This document shows positions 1 through 8,624 of a stretch of 64,000 nucleotides of DNA, one piece after another. Source of the DNA: Microvirga ossetica (GTDB lineage: Bacteria > Pseudomonadota > Alphaproteobacteria > Rhizobiales > Beijerinckiaceae). Below the pieces are notes generated by a model, which saw only the letters and a program-made list of their open reading frames with translations, was not told the origin of the DNA and did no database searches. The stretch's first letter is position 1, and each line of letters begins with the position of its first letter. The stretch spans positions 3,877,501-3,941,500 of the forward strand of contig NZ_CP016616.1 of assembly GCF_002741015.1 (NCBI RefSeq), given 5' to 3'. The position numbers and the translations under genes are program-made.

Positions 1-5
1 AGGCC

Positions 6-117
6 TGTCATCCGGCGAAACACGACGTCTCACGATGAGGCGATCGGCGTTGCGAACTTTCCTGCAGCGTCAGCGGTTATGGATTCCGGACGCCGCTGCG
101 CAGCCCGGAATGACAGA
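6..117. repeat. Interspersed palindromic repeat (GTCATCC family)
   Basis: Starts with GTCATCCGG and ends with CCCGGAATGAC, with ATGGATTCCGG in the middle. The same three landmarks recur near 14076, 22364, 33880 and 63043. This copy lies upstream of the Tim44-like gene and I see no ORF in it that looks real. Confidence 0.6.
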
Positions 118-223
118 AGAGGCTTGAAGCCCGAAATTGGGCACGTCGACTCTTCCGCAACGCTTTGGGCATCACCACATATGCCGCAGGAGCCTTCTGC
201 TCCACAGGGATGAAACGAAGACG

Positions 224-1285
224 ATGATGAAAATTGCTTCTCGCCGCAGCCGGGTCATGATCGCCCTGGCGGCCGCTCTGGTCCTGGCCGGTTCCGCGGC
301 CGAGGCTCGCGTCGGGCGGGGAAGCGGCAGCTTCGGCTCGCGCGGCGCGCGCACCTATACCGCGCCGCCGGCCACTCGGACGGCGCCGGAAGCGGCAGCC
401 CCGATCCAGCGCTCGCAGATTCCGAACCAGGGTCCGAACGTCACCCGTCCTGGCACCCCGGCTCCGAACGTGGCGCAGCCGCGCCGCTTCGGCTTCGGCA
501 CGGGCCTGATGGCCGGCCTCTTCGGCGCGGGCCTGCTCGGCATGCTGATGGGCCACGGCTTCTTCGGCGGCCTCGGGGGCCTCGCCTCGATCTTCGGCCT
601 GCTGCTCCAGATCGGCCTCGTGGTCCTGCTGGTCTCCTTCGCTATGAAGTGGTTCCGCAACAGGCGCCAGCAGCCGGCCTATGCCGGCGCGGGCCAAGGC
701 TATGCCCGTTCAACGGGCGGCAGCGTGCCCCCCACGGGCGGACGGCCCATGAACAGCGGACTTGGTGGTGGACTTGGCAGTGGACTTCGCGGCGGCCTGG
801 GTGCCGGCCTCGGCGGTGCTCTGGGCGGCGCCCTCGGTGGCCGGGCTCAGCAGGCGCAGGCCCGTCCGGGCGTGCGCGACGAGATCGGCATCGGCGAGCA
901 GGATTTTGCCGCCTTCGAGAAGGGTCTCGTCGAGATGCAGGACGCCTATTCCCGCGAGGATGTCGCCAAGCTCTGGACGCTCGCAACGCCCGAGATGGCC
1001 GGCTACATCCAGGAGGAGCTGAACGACAACGCCGCCCGCGGCGTCGTGAACAAGCTCTCCAACGTGCGCCTCAACCAGGGTGACCTGTCGGAGGCCTGGC
1101 GTGAGGGCGCAGCCGACTACGCGACCGTCGCCATGCGCTTCGGCATCACCGACGTGATGACCGACCGCACCACGGGCCGCGTGGTGGAAGGCGATCCGAA
1201 CAAGGTCGAAGAGGCGACCGAGCTCTGGACCTTCCGCCGTGACCAGGGCGGTGAGTGGAAAGTCTCGGCGATCCAGCAGGCCTAA
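224..1285 (+). CDS. Tim44-like domain protein, exported or membrane-anchored
   Basis: About 353 residues. The N-terminus is a basic stretch followed by a hydrophobic signal segment ending near an AEA site (about residues 11-28). A Pro/Thr-rich linker follows, then a Gly-rich hydrophobic region with one clear membrane segment just before KWFRNRRQQ, then a Gly-rich low-complexity stretch. The last ~135 residues resemble the bacterial Tim44/MRPL45 (calcium-binding-like) fold. Bacterial members have no settled function; a role at the inner membrane is inferred. ATG 224 and ATG 227 are adjacent and cannot be told apart. A strong terminator follows, so the gene is probably monocistronic. Confidence 0.8.
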   Translation: MMKIASRRSRVMIALAAALVLAGSAAEARVGRGSGSFGSRGARTYTAPPATRTAPEAAAPIQRSQIPNQGPNVTRPGTPAPNVAQPRRFGFGTGLMAGLFGAGLLGMLMGHGFFGGLGGLASIFGLLLQIGLVVLLVSFAMKWFRNRRQQPAYAGAGQGYARSTGGSVPPTGGRPMNSGLGGGLGSGLRGGLGAGLGGALGGALGGRAQQAQARPGVRDEIGIGEQDFAAFEKGLVEMQDAYSREDVAKLWTLATPEMAGYIQEELNDNAARGVVNKLSNVRLNQGDLSEAWREGAADYATVAMRFGITDVMTDRTTGRVVEGDPNKVEEATELWTFRRDQGGEWKVSAIQQA

Positions 1286-1308
1286 CGAATCCTCTTCATG
1301 CAAATACG

Positions 1309-1340
1309 AAAGCGGCCGGTGAAAACCGGCCGCTTTTTTA
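1309..1340 (+). terminator. Intrinsic terminator
   Basis: AAGCGGCCGGT and ACCGGCCGCTT pair around a GAAA-type loop and are followed by a T-rich run. It separates the Tim44-like gene from the convergent PfpI-family gene and may serve both. Confidence 0.85.
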
Positions 1341-1362
1341 TTTCGGTCACTGGATGGCGGGA

Positions 1363-1944
1363 TTACTCCGCCGCCTGACGACGGCCTGCATGTGAGCCTT
1401 CGCGCACCTCTTCGATGATCTTGTTCACGAAGGCTTCGAGATCGCCTGGATTGCGGCTGGTGATGAGGCCTTGATCGGTCACGACCGTCTCGTCGCGCCA
1501 TTGCCCGCCCGCATTGATCACGTCGGTCTTGATCGAATGGTAGGACGTGCACTTCTTGCCCTTGATGATGCCCGCCTCGATCAGCAGCCACGGCGCGTGG
1601 CAGATCGCGGCGACCGTCTTGCCGGAAGAGTAGAAGGCGCGAATGATCTCGATGGCCTTCGGCTCGGCGCGCAGCTTGTCCGGATTGATCTGGCCGCCGG
1701 GCAGCACGAGCGCGTCGTATTCCGCCGGGTTCACATCGTCGATGTCCTTGTCGACGGACACCGTCTTGCCCCAATCCGTCTTGTCCCAGCCATAGATCTT
1801 GCCGGACTTCATGCGCGATTTCGGAGCGGCGATTTCGACGGTCGCGCCGGCATCCGACAGCTTCTCCTGCGGCACCATCAGTTCCGATTGCTCGAAGCCG
1901 TCGGTCGCCATGATGAGGATCTTGGCCTGTTTGATGTCAGGCAT
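1363..1944 (-). CDS. DJ-1/PfpI family protein (YhbO/PfpI-like)
   Basis: 193 residues, the usual length for PfpI/YhbO proteins. Seen: an N-terminal beta-alpha start (AKILIMATDGFEQSEL), a central LPGG turn near residue 82, and the nucleophile elbow AAICHAPW with Cys115-His116. A C-terminal region with VTDQGLITSRNPGD closes the fold. Family members act as stress-protective deglycase- or protease-like enzymes; the exact activity here is not provable from sequence. Translation is taken from ATG 1944, because the longer upstream reading frame has no family similarity. Confidence 0.9.
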   Translation of the reverse strand: MPDIKQAKILIMATDGFEQSELMVPQEKLSDAGATVEIAAPKSRMKSGKIYGWDKTDWGKTVSVDKDIDDVNPAEYDALVLPGGQINPDKLRAEPKAIEIIRAFYSSGKTVAAICHAPWLLIEAGIIKGKKCTSYHSIKTDVINAGGQWRDETVVTDQGLITSRNPGDLEAFVNKIIEEVREGSHAGRRQAAE

Positions 1945-2080
1945 GATGGTCTCCGTTTCTGTGTGGGGAATATGGTTGGAAACGGGTGGAGCGGTGTGCG
2001 GTTCCTGCGAGATCGTCCCGGAACATCGCCTCTGCGGGCCTGTTGACCCAGTCAGAAACCTGCAGAGATCGAGGATGCAA

Positions 2081-2302
2081 ATGGTCAATCCAGGCGTACC
2101 GACGAACGAGCCGACGCCCGGCGGCAATATTCCGAGTGAAGTGCCGCCTGGGACGATGCCCGATGAGGAGCCGGATATCGGACCGACCGGGCCGCGCTCG
2201 CCCTATCCCGTCAACGATCCCAGGATCTCCGATCCGAAGGGGCCGGGCTCCGAGCCCGACTATCTGCCGGGCAATCCCACCGATCCGGGCACGCGCTATT
2301 GA
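2081..2302 (+). CDS. Small Pro/Gly-rich hypothetical protein
   Basis: 73 residues, very rich in Pro, Gly, Asp and Glu, with no hydrophobic segment and many PPG/DPG turns, so probably disordered. A GAGG ribosome site lies 6 nt before ATG 2081; ATG 2075 is the alternative. It sits alone between divergent PfpI and a convergent phosphoesterase. Similar short proline-rich proteins are common hypothetical genes in Methylobacteriaceae. No function is claimed. Confidence 0.55.
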   Translation: MVNPGVPTNEPTPGGNIPSEVPPGTMPDEEPDIGPTGPRSPYPVNDPRISDPKGPGSEPDYLPGNPTDPGTRY

Positions 2303-2343
2303 GATGACGAGAAAACGTGGGCCGGCCGCGATGCGATGCCGGC

Positions 2344-3087
2344 TCAGATCTCGATGATGGCGTAGGGTTTGCCGGTCGGCTTCTCGATATGCTTGGCGAC
2401 GTTGTAGACCGGCTGCCCGCCGGGTGTCCTGCCCTCGAAACGGCCGCGATGCGCATGTCCGTGGACGATGGCGTTGACCTTGAAGCGGTCGATGGTTTCC
2501 GCAAGACGCGACGAGCCGAGGAAGGGATAGATCTCGAGCGGCTCGCTCTCGATGGTCTCGGTGATCGGCGCGTAATGCAGGATGACCATGGAGCGCTTGG
2601 CGCGCACCTGCCGCATGGCGTTCTCGAGCCGCAGGGTTTCGTTCATGGTCTCGCCGACGAACTGCTTGATGGCGGGTTCGCCGAAGGAGCCGAGCATGCG
2701 GCGCCCGAAGCCGCCGGCAAAGCCTTTCACGCCGACGAAGCCGACGCCGTCGATCTCCACCGATTGCCCGTCGAGCACGCGCATGCCGGCATCGCGCAGG
2801 ATATGCGTAACCTCTTCGTGCGCGCCGCATTCGTAATCGTGATTGCCGAGAACGCCGACGACGGGAATCGAGCAGGACTTGATGTCCTGCGCCAGTAACT
2901 CGGCTTCCCTGGGCTTTCCGAGATCGGTCAGGTCTCCGGCCAGCACGAGAACGTCGGCCTCCTTGGAGATTTCGCCGAACAGATCGCGATAGGAGATCCA
3001 GTTATCCTCGCGCACGTGAAGATCGCCCATGGCGGCGATCTTCATGAGTTGCTGCGGCTCGCTGCGCTGCTGTGGTTCGTCACTCAT
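2344..3087 (-). CDS. Metallophosphoesterase (calcineurin-like)
   Basis: 247 residues with the full dimetal phosphoesterase signature: GDLH (Asp22, His24), GDLTD (Asp52), GNHD (81-84), a lone His171 and GHAH (residues 210-213). Hydrolysis of a phosphomonoester or diester is expected; the substrate is unknown. The chosen ATG overlaps the stop of the upstream nucleotidyltransferase-like gene by 8 nt (ATGAGTGA), so the two are translationally coupled. An internal ATG at 3045 would remove 14 non-conserved residues and remains possible. Confidence 0.88.
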   Translation of the reverse strand: MSDEPQQRSEPQQLMKIAAMGDLHVREDNWISYRDLFGEISKEADVLVLAGDLTDLGKPREAELLAQDIKSCSIPVVGVLGNHDYECGAHEEVTHILRDAGMRVLDGQSVEIDGVGFVGVKGFAGGFGRRMLGSFGEPAIKQFVGETMNETLRLENAMRQVRAKRSMVILHYAPITETIESEPLEIYPFLGSSRLAETIDRFKVNAIVHGHAHRGRFEGRTPGGQPVYNVAKHIEKPTGKPYAIIEI

Positions 3088-3895
3088 TCCGCCATTCACC
3101 TTCGCCGCCGACATCGGCGAAGCCCCATTGCTTGACATCGATCTCGTAATCGATGCGGGAGAACATCCGACCGCGGCAGACTTTCATTTGCGGCGGCGGA
3201 AGATCGAGCTGCTTCGAAAGCCTGTCGAGAAGCTCGTCCATCACCCAGCGCGGGACCTTGTCGCGCTCGGAAGGGTAGATCCAGCGGAAGTTGAGCAGGT
3301 GCATGAGCAGCACCTCCCAATGCACTTCCATATAAGCGAGCAGCGCGTGCCAATCGATCTGGTCGTGGGCCTTCAGGATCGTGTGCGCCACATCGGCGCC
3401 GTCATAGCGGTGGCGCAGCTGGATGAAGCATTTCGACCAGACGAGTTCCGTCGGCCCGACGATCCGCACCGGCTGGCCGAACACCTCGATCTGGCGCGCA
3501 CGCTGGAACCACTGATCGCCGATCGGCATGGTGCCGTTCGACGAGGCGAAGATGACGTCGAAGAAATACTGGCCCTTGAAGACCTTGCCGAGCCAGCGGT
3601 CGTCCTCGATCTCGACCGAGTAGCCGAGGTGCTTGAAATGCGAGAGGACGCGCGTGTAGTCGCCGGCCTTGCAGAAGATGTCCAGGTCCTTGGTCGGCCG
3701 CGTGATGCCGGTATAGGCCGAGAGCGCATAGGTGCCGGCAAGCAGGAAGGGCAGGCCGAGCTGGTTCAGCTCCCGCAGCGATTCGGCATAGAAGGCTTCG
3801 GATTCCGGGTATTTAAGGGTCGGTTCTGCCTTGGCATCCATGAGGGGCACGCCGTGATGGAGACCGGAAACCAGATCTGGATCGTGAACTGCCAT
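3080..3895 (-). CDS. Nucleotidyltransferase-fold protein
   Basis: 271 residues. The N-terminal part carries a minimal nucleotidyltransferase motif: AGTYALSAYTG (residues 53-63), then RPTKDLDIF with Asp70 and Asp72 as likely metal ligands. The rest is helical. Such proteins are often toxin- or tRNA-related transferases, but the acceptor cannot be told. It is the first gene of a two-gene unit with the phosphoesterase that begins inside its stop codon, which suggests opposing or sequential chemistry on one substrate. First ATG is 3895; a TTG start at 3919 is less likely. Confidence 0.75.
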   Translation of the reverse strand: MAVHDPDLVSGLHHGVPLMDAKAEPTLKYPESEAFYAESLRELNQLGLPFLLAGTYALSAYTGITRPTKDLDIFCKAGDYTRVLSHFKHLGYSVEIEDDRWLGKVFKGQYFFDVIFASSNGTMPIGDQWFQRARQIEVFGQPVRIVGPTELVWSKCFIQLRHRYDGADVAHTILKAHDQIDWHALLAYMEVHWEVLLMHLLNFRWIYPSERDKVPRWVMDELLDRLSKQLDLPPPQMKVCRGRMFSRIDYEIDVKQWGFADVGGEGEWRNE

Positions 3896-3999
3896 GGGCC
3901 CTGTCCGAAGCGCGGCCAAGAGCGACCCGCGTTCGACAACCGGAATGGCAGGAATGAAGTTCCGTAGCGGCCGAGCTTAATGCGCCGGGCGGTTCCGGC

Positions 4000-5577
4000 T
4001 CAGGCCCGCAGACGCCGCTGCTCGGCGGTTTTCTGCGGCTGGGGAGCCCCGAGGCCGAGAAGGGACCAGATGGCGAGCTGATCGCCCTCGAACTCGGCCA
4101 CGCGCTGCCGCAGCTCTTTCAGCTGAGCGTCTCCGTCCATCGGCTTGCCGTCCTTCAGCAGGCGCTGGCCAGCGTCGGACAGGACCTTTCCGACATAGCG
4201 GGCAAGGTCCGTTTCTTCGTCGTGCAAGGCGAGCCACATGAACTGCGTCATGCGGTCTGCCCCGAGGCCGCCGCCGGTGACGGGCGATGCGAAATAACTG
4301 TACTTGCGCTCGGCGCGCGATTCCTCGGCAACCGCCCTGTTGAAGCGGTCGGTCTGCAGCTTCCGCTCGGCGAGCCCCTTGGCCGGCAGGCAGGGGTGGC
4401 AGGCGCCGAGGGCGACCAGAAAGGTGACGGCTTGAACCAGACGGCTGAAGCCGATCGCGGCCAAAGCGGGCTCGCTCATGATCTCGCGCAGGGTCTTGGG
4501 ACCCTGTTCGAGGGAGGCGATCAATGGGTCGTAGATCGCATTCTGCAGCTTCACCGTATGGCGGATGCCGCGCACTTCGCGCGGGACCTTGGCCCCCTTC
4601 ATGGTTAAGGCGAAGCGCATGTCGAGCCATCGCTCGCGGGCCTTATGGGCGGGCAGGCGCACCGGCCCCTTGATGAAGATGTCGCGCCGGAACTGCTGGT
4701 CGATCATGTGATCGCGCGTCGTCTGGCGCAGGGCGACATCGTCGACGCCGCCGAGAAAATCGCGCTGCTCCTTCGTCAGGCTGACCTCGTCCAAGGTGTC
4801 GAGCGCGTTCGCCGGTCCGACCCAGCTGAGCTTGGCCTCGGCGAGCTCCTGCGCCAGGTCCATGAAGTAGAACGGGTTGGAGTCCTGGTTGAAATATTCA
4901 TGGACGATGTAGTTGGGGTGGTGGCTCTTGAGCCGCTCGAGACGCTTCGCCAGCTTGGGATGAGTGGCGAAATAGCGCATGTCCAGGCTGCCGAACTTGT
5001 CTGCGAGGTCGAGGAACGTCGAGGCCCGCGACGGCGCGGAGAGGGAGCCGCGGGCCAGCGTATGCTCGACGAGAAGACGCCGCAGCGGCATCATGGCGGC
5101 CCAGCCGGGCATGCATTTGTAGGAGATGTAGACGATGCCGCCGGGCTTGAGCTTGCGGCGCATGAACTCGACGATGGTGCGGCGGTTCTCGGGCGAGATC
5201 CAGCTGTAGATCCCGCGCAGGGTGATGAAGTCGAAATCCGGAAGATCGCTGCGCTCCACGAATTCGGCGAAGCTGTCGTCGTAGAAATGGACGTTCTTCA
5301 GTCCTGCCGATTGCGCGAACGCCTGGGCGCCGACGATATGGCCGGGATTGAAATCGGTGGCGTCAAACTGGATGTGCGGGTTGGCGGCGGCGAGAAGGTT
5401 GGTCGAGAAGCCTTGGCCGCATCCGAGCTCGCAGTAATTCAGAGAAGACTGGCCGAGATCGGGCGACTGCACGCCTTGCAAAAGCGCCAGGAAGCCGAGC
5501 AGGCTCGGGGTCAGCTCCTGATAGAAACCGTGGGTGTATTCCACATCGACCACGTAGCCCGAGGACCAATCCGCCAT
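4000..5577 (-). CDS. Class I SAM methyltransferase with methyltransferase regulatory domain
   Basis: 525 residues. The N-terminal half has a Rossmann SAM-binding start, ELGCGQGF at about residues 50-57, an acidic ATDFNPGHI after strand 2 and a GGIVYISYK strand. The middle and C-terminal parts match the regulatory-domain architecture seen in many alphaproteobacterial methyltransferases (PF10119-type). The acceptor is unknown. It follows a 124-residue conserved gene on the same strand with 128 bp between them, and that gap holds an unusually AT-rich block (about 5620-5640) that may contain its promoter. Confidence 0.85.
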   Translation of the reverse strand: MADWSSGYVVDVEYTHGFYQELTPSLLGFLALLQGVQSPDLGQSSLNYCELGCGQGFSTNLLAAANPHIQFDATDFNPGHIVGAQAFAQSAGLKNVHFYDDSFAEFVERSDLPDFDFITLRGIYSWISPENRRTIVEFMRRKLKPGGIVYISYKCMPGWAAMMPLRRLLVEHTLARGSLSAPSRASTFLDLADKFGSLDMRYFATHPKLAKRLERLKSHHPNYIVHEYFNQDSNPFYFMDLAQELAEAKLSWVGPANALDTLDEVSLTKEQRDFLGGVDDVALRQTTRDHMIDQQFRRDIFIKGPVRLPAHKARERWLDMRFALTMKGAKVPREVRGIRHTVKLQNAIYDPLIASLEQGPKTLREIMSEPALAAIGFSRLVQAVTFLVALGACHPCLPAKGLAERKLQTDRFNRAVAEESRAERKYSYFASPVTGGGLGADRMTQFMWLALHDEETDLARYVGKVLSDAGQRLLKDGKPMDGDAQLKELRQRVAEFEGDQLAIWSLLGLGAPQPQKTAEQRRLRA

Positions 5578-5705
5578 GACATCATCCCGATCGCCCGGCC
5601 AGGTATCCCGTCCTGGACCGAATGTATATTTATAATGTTACATATGTCAGGCGCCGCTATTCGGATCAATTCTTTTCTGCTTCCCCCGAGGAAGATTGGT
5701 TAAAT

Positions 5706-6080
5706 CTAGTGGTCGCCGTGCGAGATCCTGGCGTCCCGCGGGCTGTTGAGGATTTCGATCAGGCTGTTGGCGATGTGGCGAGCCTCGTCGTCCTTCAGGC
5801 GCAGCAGGAAGGGCGGCATCATGCCGGCCTGGAGAGCCACCACGGCCATCCCGTGCTCGTCCATGCCGACATCGATGGTCTGCGAGGTTACGTCGACCAG
5901 TTCTTCCGGCATGTCTTCGCTCTCCTCTGCGGCTTCGCCGATGGCGGAGAGCAGCTGGCTGACGGCACGGACCAGCGAGCGGGCGGCATGGGGGTCCATG
6001 ACCACCGCGGTTGATTGCTCGCCCTTCTGGAATGCCAGCTGGATGTTGTCGCCTTCGAGCGTGACGGAAATGCCTGCCAT
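5706..6080 (-). CDS. Conserved hypothetical protein, 124 aa
   Basis: 124 residues, acidic, without signal or membrane segments. It has a beta-rich N-terminus, a central EAAEESEDMPEEL acidic helix region and a C-terminal helix containing ARHIANSLIEIL. I do not recognise a family with certainty. ATG 6080 is preferred over the longer frame because upstream codons look non-coding. It lies between the BON-domain gene and the methyltransferase on the same strand. Confidence 0.65.
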   Translation of the reverse strand: MAGISVTLEGDNIQLAFQKGEQSTAVVMDPHAARSLVRAVSQLLSAIGEAAEESEDMPEELVDVTSQTIDVGMDEHGMAVVALQAGMMPPFLLRLKDDEARHIANSLIEILNSPRDARISHGDH

Positions 6081-6214
6081 GTATGTCCTCGTCCTTCCCG
6101 CCCCCCATATGGGGGTCATTTCTGTCCAGGGGAAGGCAGAGCCTTTCGTACGACAGATGCGCTCCCGCCCCAAGGGGAGAAGCGCATCCTGGTAAACCGC
6201 CACGGGGCGTACGG

Positions 6215-7078
6215 TCAGATCCCGCTGTCCGACGGGCCGCCGGTCCGGCGGCGGATCGCGGCGGCCGTGCCGCTGCCCGAGGTTTCCGGCATGCCGACGC
6301 TGCCGGCCCCCGCCGCGCCGGCGGAGCGCGCGCTGCCGCTGATGCCCGCGTCCGCCGCCTGCTGGATGCGCAGGTTGTTCTGCACATGGGTGACGCCCGA
6401 GACGGATTCGGCGAGGTCTTCCGCGTGCCGCTTCTCGAAGCGGCTGTTGACCGTGCCGGTAAGCGTCACCTCGCGGTTCTCGACCCGCACCTCGATCTCG
6501 GAGGCGTCGATATGCGGATCCTCGGTGAGGCGGTCGTTCACATCCTCCAGGATGCGGGCATCGGAACGCTGATAGCCGCGCGGGCCGCGGCCGCGATGCT
6601 GGCCGGCCTCGCGCATGTCCCTGTCGCGGCGCCGTTCGGCATCCTCGTCGCCGAACCAGGACCGGACCTCGTCGCCGGCCCGCTCGAAGAAGCCGCGCTC
6701 CTCGTCGTAGTCGCGCGAGCCGCGCCCGAAGCTGTCCGAGCCGTAGCGGTCGCGCCGGTAGGCGTCCCGCTCGCGCCGGCGTTCGGTGCCGAAGAAAGGC
6801 TTCTCGGTGCCGCCCTCGTCGCCGACCACGTCGCGCCAGTCGAGGGCGGAGCCGCCGGTGCCGTAGCCGGCGGAATCTCCGTAATCGCGCTCGCGGACCT
6901 CACGCTCGAAGCGCCAGCCGCGGTCCTCGTCCGCGCCCCAGCGCCTGCTTTCATCCTCGTCGGAGCGGCGGTCGTAGCCCGCGCTGCGGTTGCCGAAGCC
7001 GCGCCGGGCGATGTAGCCGTCGTCCTCCCGGTCGCGCCGGTCGAAATCCTGATTGCCATAGCGGCGGTCGGTGGCCAT
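6215..7078 (-). CDS. BON domain protein with SWFGD motif, stress-inducible
   Basis: 287 residues. The first ~135 are an Arg/Asp/Gly/Tyr-rich low-complexity region. Next comes RSWFGDEDAERRR, a motif seen in alphaproteobacterial BON proteins. A BON domain follows at about 165-240 (DARILEDVNDRLTEDP, then VRVENREVTLTGTV), and the tail is Gly/Ser/Ala-rich. BON domains bind lipid or protein in the periplasm or at membranes, but no signal peptide is visible. A perfect EcfG-type promoter (GGAAC-N16-CGTT) lies 60-84 bp upstream, so control by the general stress response is likely. Confidence 0.85.
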   Translation of the reverse strand: MATDRRYGNQDFDRRDREDDGYIARRGFGNRSAGYDRRSDEDESRRWGADEDRGWRFEREVRERDYGDSAGYGTGGSALDWRDVVGDEGGTEKPFFGTERRRERDAYRRDRYGSDSFGRGSRDYDEERGFFERAGDEVRSWFGDEDAERRRDRDMREAGQHRGRGPRGYQRSDARILEDVNDRLTEDPHIDASEIEVRVENREVTLTGTVNSRFEKRHAEDLAESVSGVTHVQNNLRIQQAADAGISGSARSAGAAGAGSVGMPETSGSGTAAAIRRRTGGPSDSGI

Positions 7079-7137
7079 GGTTGCGCTCCTCCTGCTGGTG
7101 GATCGGGCCGCGCCGGGGCGGCCCCCTCGCGCAAACC

Positions 7138-7162
7138 AACGTGAGCCGCTTGCGAGTGTTCC
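7138..7162 (-). promoter_or_regulatory. EcfG (general stress sigma) promoter for the BON gene
   Basis: On the minus strand: GGAAC, 16 nt, CGTT. This is the established alphaproteobacterial EcfG consensus. It points at the BON-domain gene, whose start is at 7078. The cognate sigma gene is itself in this window at 8625. Confidence 0.75.
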
Positions 7163-7287
7163 TGGGGAACGACGCGTCCTCCGGCCGGCTTTTTTTGGCT
7201 TTCCCCGAACGGCCGCGCCGCCGCTGCATTGACCGGCAGGGTGCGGGACTCCATCCTGCGCGGAGCGAGAACGATCGGGGTTGTCAG

Positions 7288-7548
7288 ATGGCGGATCTGT
7301 CCGGATTGAGCGACGAGGCGCTGGCGGTCTTCGCCTTTGCCGCCTATCACCGGCTGGCGACCGGCCAGAAGATCCTCAGCGTGGTCCGCAAGGACGGCGC
7401 CGGCCACAGGGCGAGCGCGGCCGCCACGGACGAGCTCGACGGGCGCGGCCTCGTGCGGGCGGAGGAGCGCGAGATCGTCTTCACCCCGGCCGGCGAAGAG
7501 GCGCTGGAGCGCGTGGTCGCGGCCATTCGGAGCGCCCGAAAGACCTGA
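7288..7548 (+). CDS. Small hypothetical protein, 86 aa
   Basis: 86 residues, helical, Ala-rich, soluble. It starts MADLSGLSDEAL and ends with a helix EEALERVVAAIRSARK. The pattern (helix, ALVRK-type turn, ELDGRGLV, then TPAGEEAL) resembles a small winged-helix protein; this is a guess. It is transcribed away from the BON gene and toward cspA, 215 bp upstream of it. Confidence 0.5.
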   Translation: MADLSGLSDEALAVFAFAAYHRLATGQKILSVVRKDGAGHRASAAATDELDGRGLVRAEEREIVFTPAGEEALERVVAAIRSARKT

Positions 7549-7763
7549 CTTTGAAGATCTTTTTCGCCCGGCCAAGGCAGAGGCTTTGCCTTGTAATTGC
7601 CCCATCTGTGTCCTAGGTAGCTTCCATCGACATTTGGCCGGACGACTGGGCTTCACGCTTTGGCACTGCCGAGCGCACGTTCCTTCTCTCTACCATCTAT
7701 CGACTAACGGGTGTGCGGGCTCGCCCCTCATCCACGTGCAAACGACAGTGAAGAGGATTTCCC

Positions 7764-7973
7764 ATGGAACAGGGAACCGTGAAGTGGTACAATGAAACCA
7801 AGGGTTATGGTTTCATCCAGCCCGACAACGGCGGCAAGGATGTGTTCGTTCATGCGACCGCGCTCGAGCGCGCCGGCATGCGCGGCTTGCGCGAAGGCCA
7901 GAAGATCTCGTACGAGCTTCAGACCGACCAGCGCACCGGTCGCCAGTCTGCAGTGAACCTGCAGAATGCCTAA
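7764..7973 (+). CDS. cspA: Cold-shock domain protein (CspA family)
   Basis: 69 residues, a single OB-fold cold-shock domain. RNP1 (KGYGFIQ, residues 13-19) and RNP2 (VFVHA, residues 28-32) are intact, as is the N-terminal GTVKWYN. It should bind single-stranded RNA and DNA as an RNA chaperone. The 215-bp leader upstream is long enough for a regulatory 5' UTR. The infA-type gene follows 91 bp downstream in the same direction. Confidence 0.97.
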   Translation: MEQGTVKWYNETKGYGFIQPDNGGKDVFVHATALERAGMRGLREGQKISYELQTDQRTGRQSAVNLQNA

Positions 7974-7985
7974 GGTTTGATGCCG

Positions 7986-8008
7986 GAGGACGTGCCCCGC
8001 ACGTCCTC
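7986..8008 (+). terminator. Hairpin after cspA, possible terminator
   Basis: GAGGACGTGC and GCACGTCCTC form a perfect 10-bp stem with a 3-nt loop, 13 bp after the cspA stop. Only a weak T stretch follows, so termination may be partial and infA could be co-transcribed. Confidence 0.5.
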
Positions 8009-8064
8009 TTGCATATGGCCGTTCCGTTTCAGGGGCGGCTTTTTTGTTATGAGGAAGGCTTTGC

Positions 8065-8346
8065 ATGGCAAAGGAAGAACTGATCACCTTCGAAGGACTT
8101 GTGACCGAAATTCTCCCCGATGCGCGCTACCGCGTGCAGCTCGACAACGGGCACGAGGTCATCGCCTACACGGCCGGCAAGATGAAGAAGAACCGCATCA
8201 AGACCCTCGCCGGCGACCGCGTGACCGTCGAGATGTCTCCTTATGATCTCGAGAAGGGCCGTCTCATCTTCCGTCACAAGGATTCGGGTGCCTCTTCCGG
8301 TCCGCGCCCGCCGCAGCGCGGCAACCAGCAGTTCCGGCGCCGCTAA
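8065..8346 (+). CDS. infA: Translation initiation factor IF-1, extended form
   Basis: 93 residues with the S1-like OB fold of IF-1: the N-terminal [13 protein letters not shown], then [24 protein letters not shown] and the [17 protein letters not shown] core. IF-1 is normally about 72 residues. This copy has a basic, Pro/Gly/Gln-rich tail (about residues 75-93). It binds the 30S A site during initiation. The tail and position next to cspA suggest a second, possibly cold-related IF-1 paralogue, but a second infA cannot be checked here. Confidence 0.92.
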   Translation: MAKEELITFEGLVTEILPDARYRVQLDNGHEVIAYTAGKMKKNRIKTLAGDRVTVEMSPYDLEKGRLIFRHKDSGASSGPRPPQRGNQQFRRR

Positions 8347-8349
8347 AAC

Positions 8350-8384
8350 AATCGGCGCACCCATGCTGGACGCGCCGATTGGTT
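8350..8384 (+). terminator. Hairpin terminator after infA
   Basis: AATCGGCGC and GCGCCGATT pair across a 13-nt loop directly after the infA stop and are followed by GGTTT. The U-tract is weak. Confidence 0.55.
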
Positions 8385-8440
8385 TGAGCTGAGAGTGACG
8401 GCTTAACGTCCGAGGCCCGCCAGATAAGCTCTACGCTGCG

Positions 8441-8607
8441 TTTCCCTCCCCCTTGAGGGGAGGGGTAGGGGTGGGGGTCGGACGACGGGGTGAGAGATCA
8501 AACGAGCAAGACGCTGTAGCAGCCTTTATGCTCTCTGAGGGAAGCACAGAGCTTCGACTTTGCGACCCCCACCCTTTCATCCCTCCCCGCAAGGGGAGGG
8601 AAGAGCG
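8441..8607. repeat. Interspersed CCCTCCCC-type inverted repeat
   Basis: Two inverted arms, each a nested C-rich/G-rich hairpin (CCCTCCCCC..GGGGAGGG and CCCTCCCCGC..GGGGAGGG), enclose about 80 bp. Related units occur at 21562, 41719 and 62131. The unit fills the gap between infA and the convergent ecfG; I see no gene in it. Confidence 0.6.
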
Positions 8608-8624
8608 TTGCGCTCCCTTGGAAC

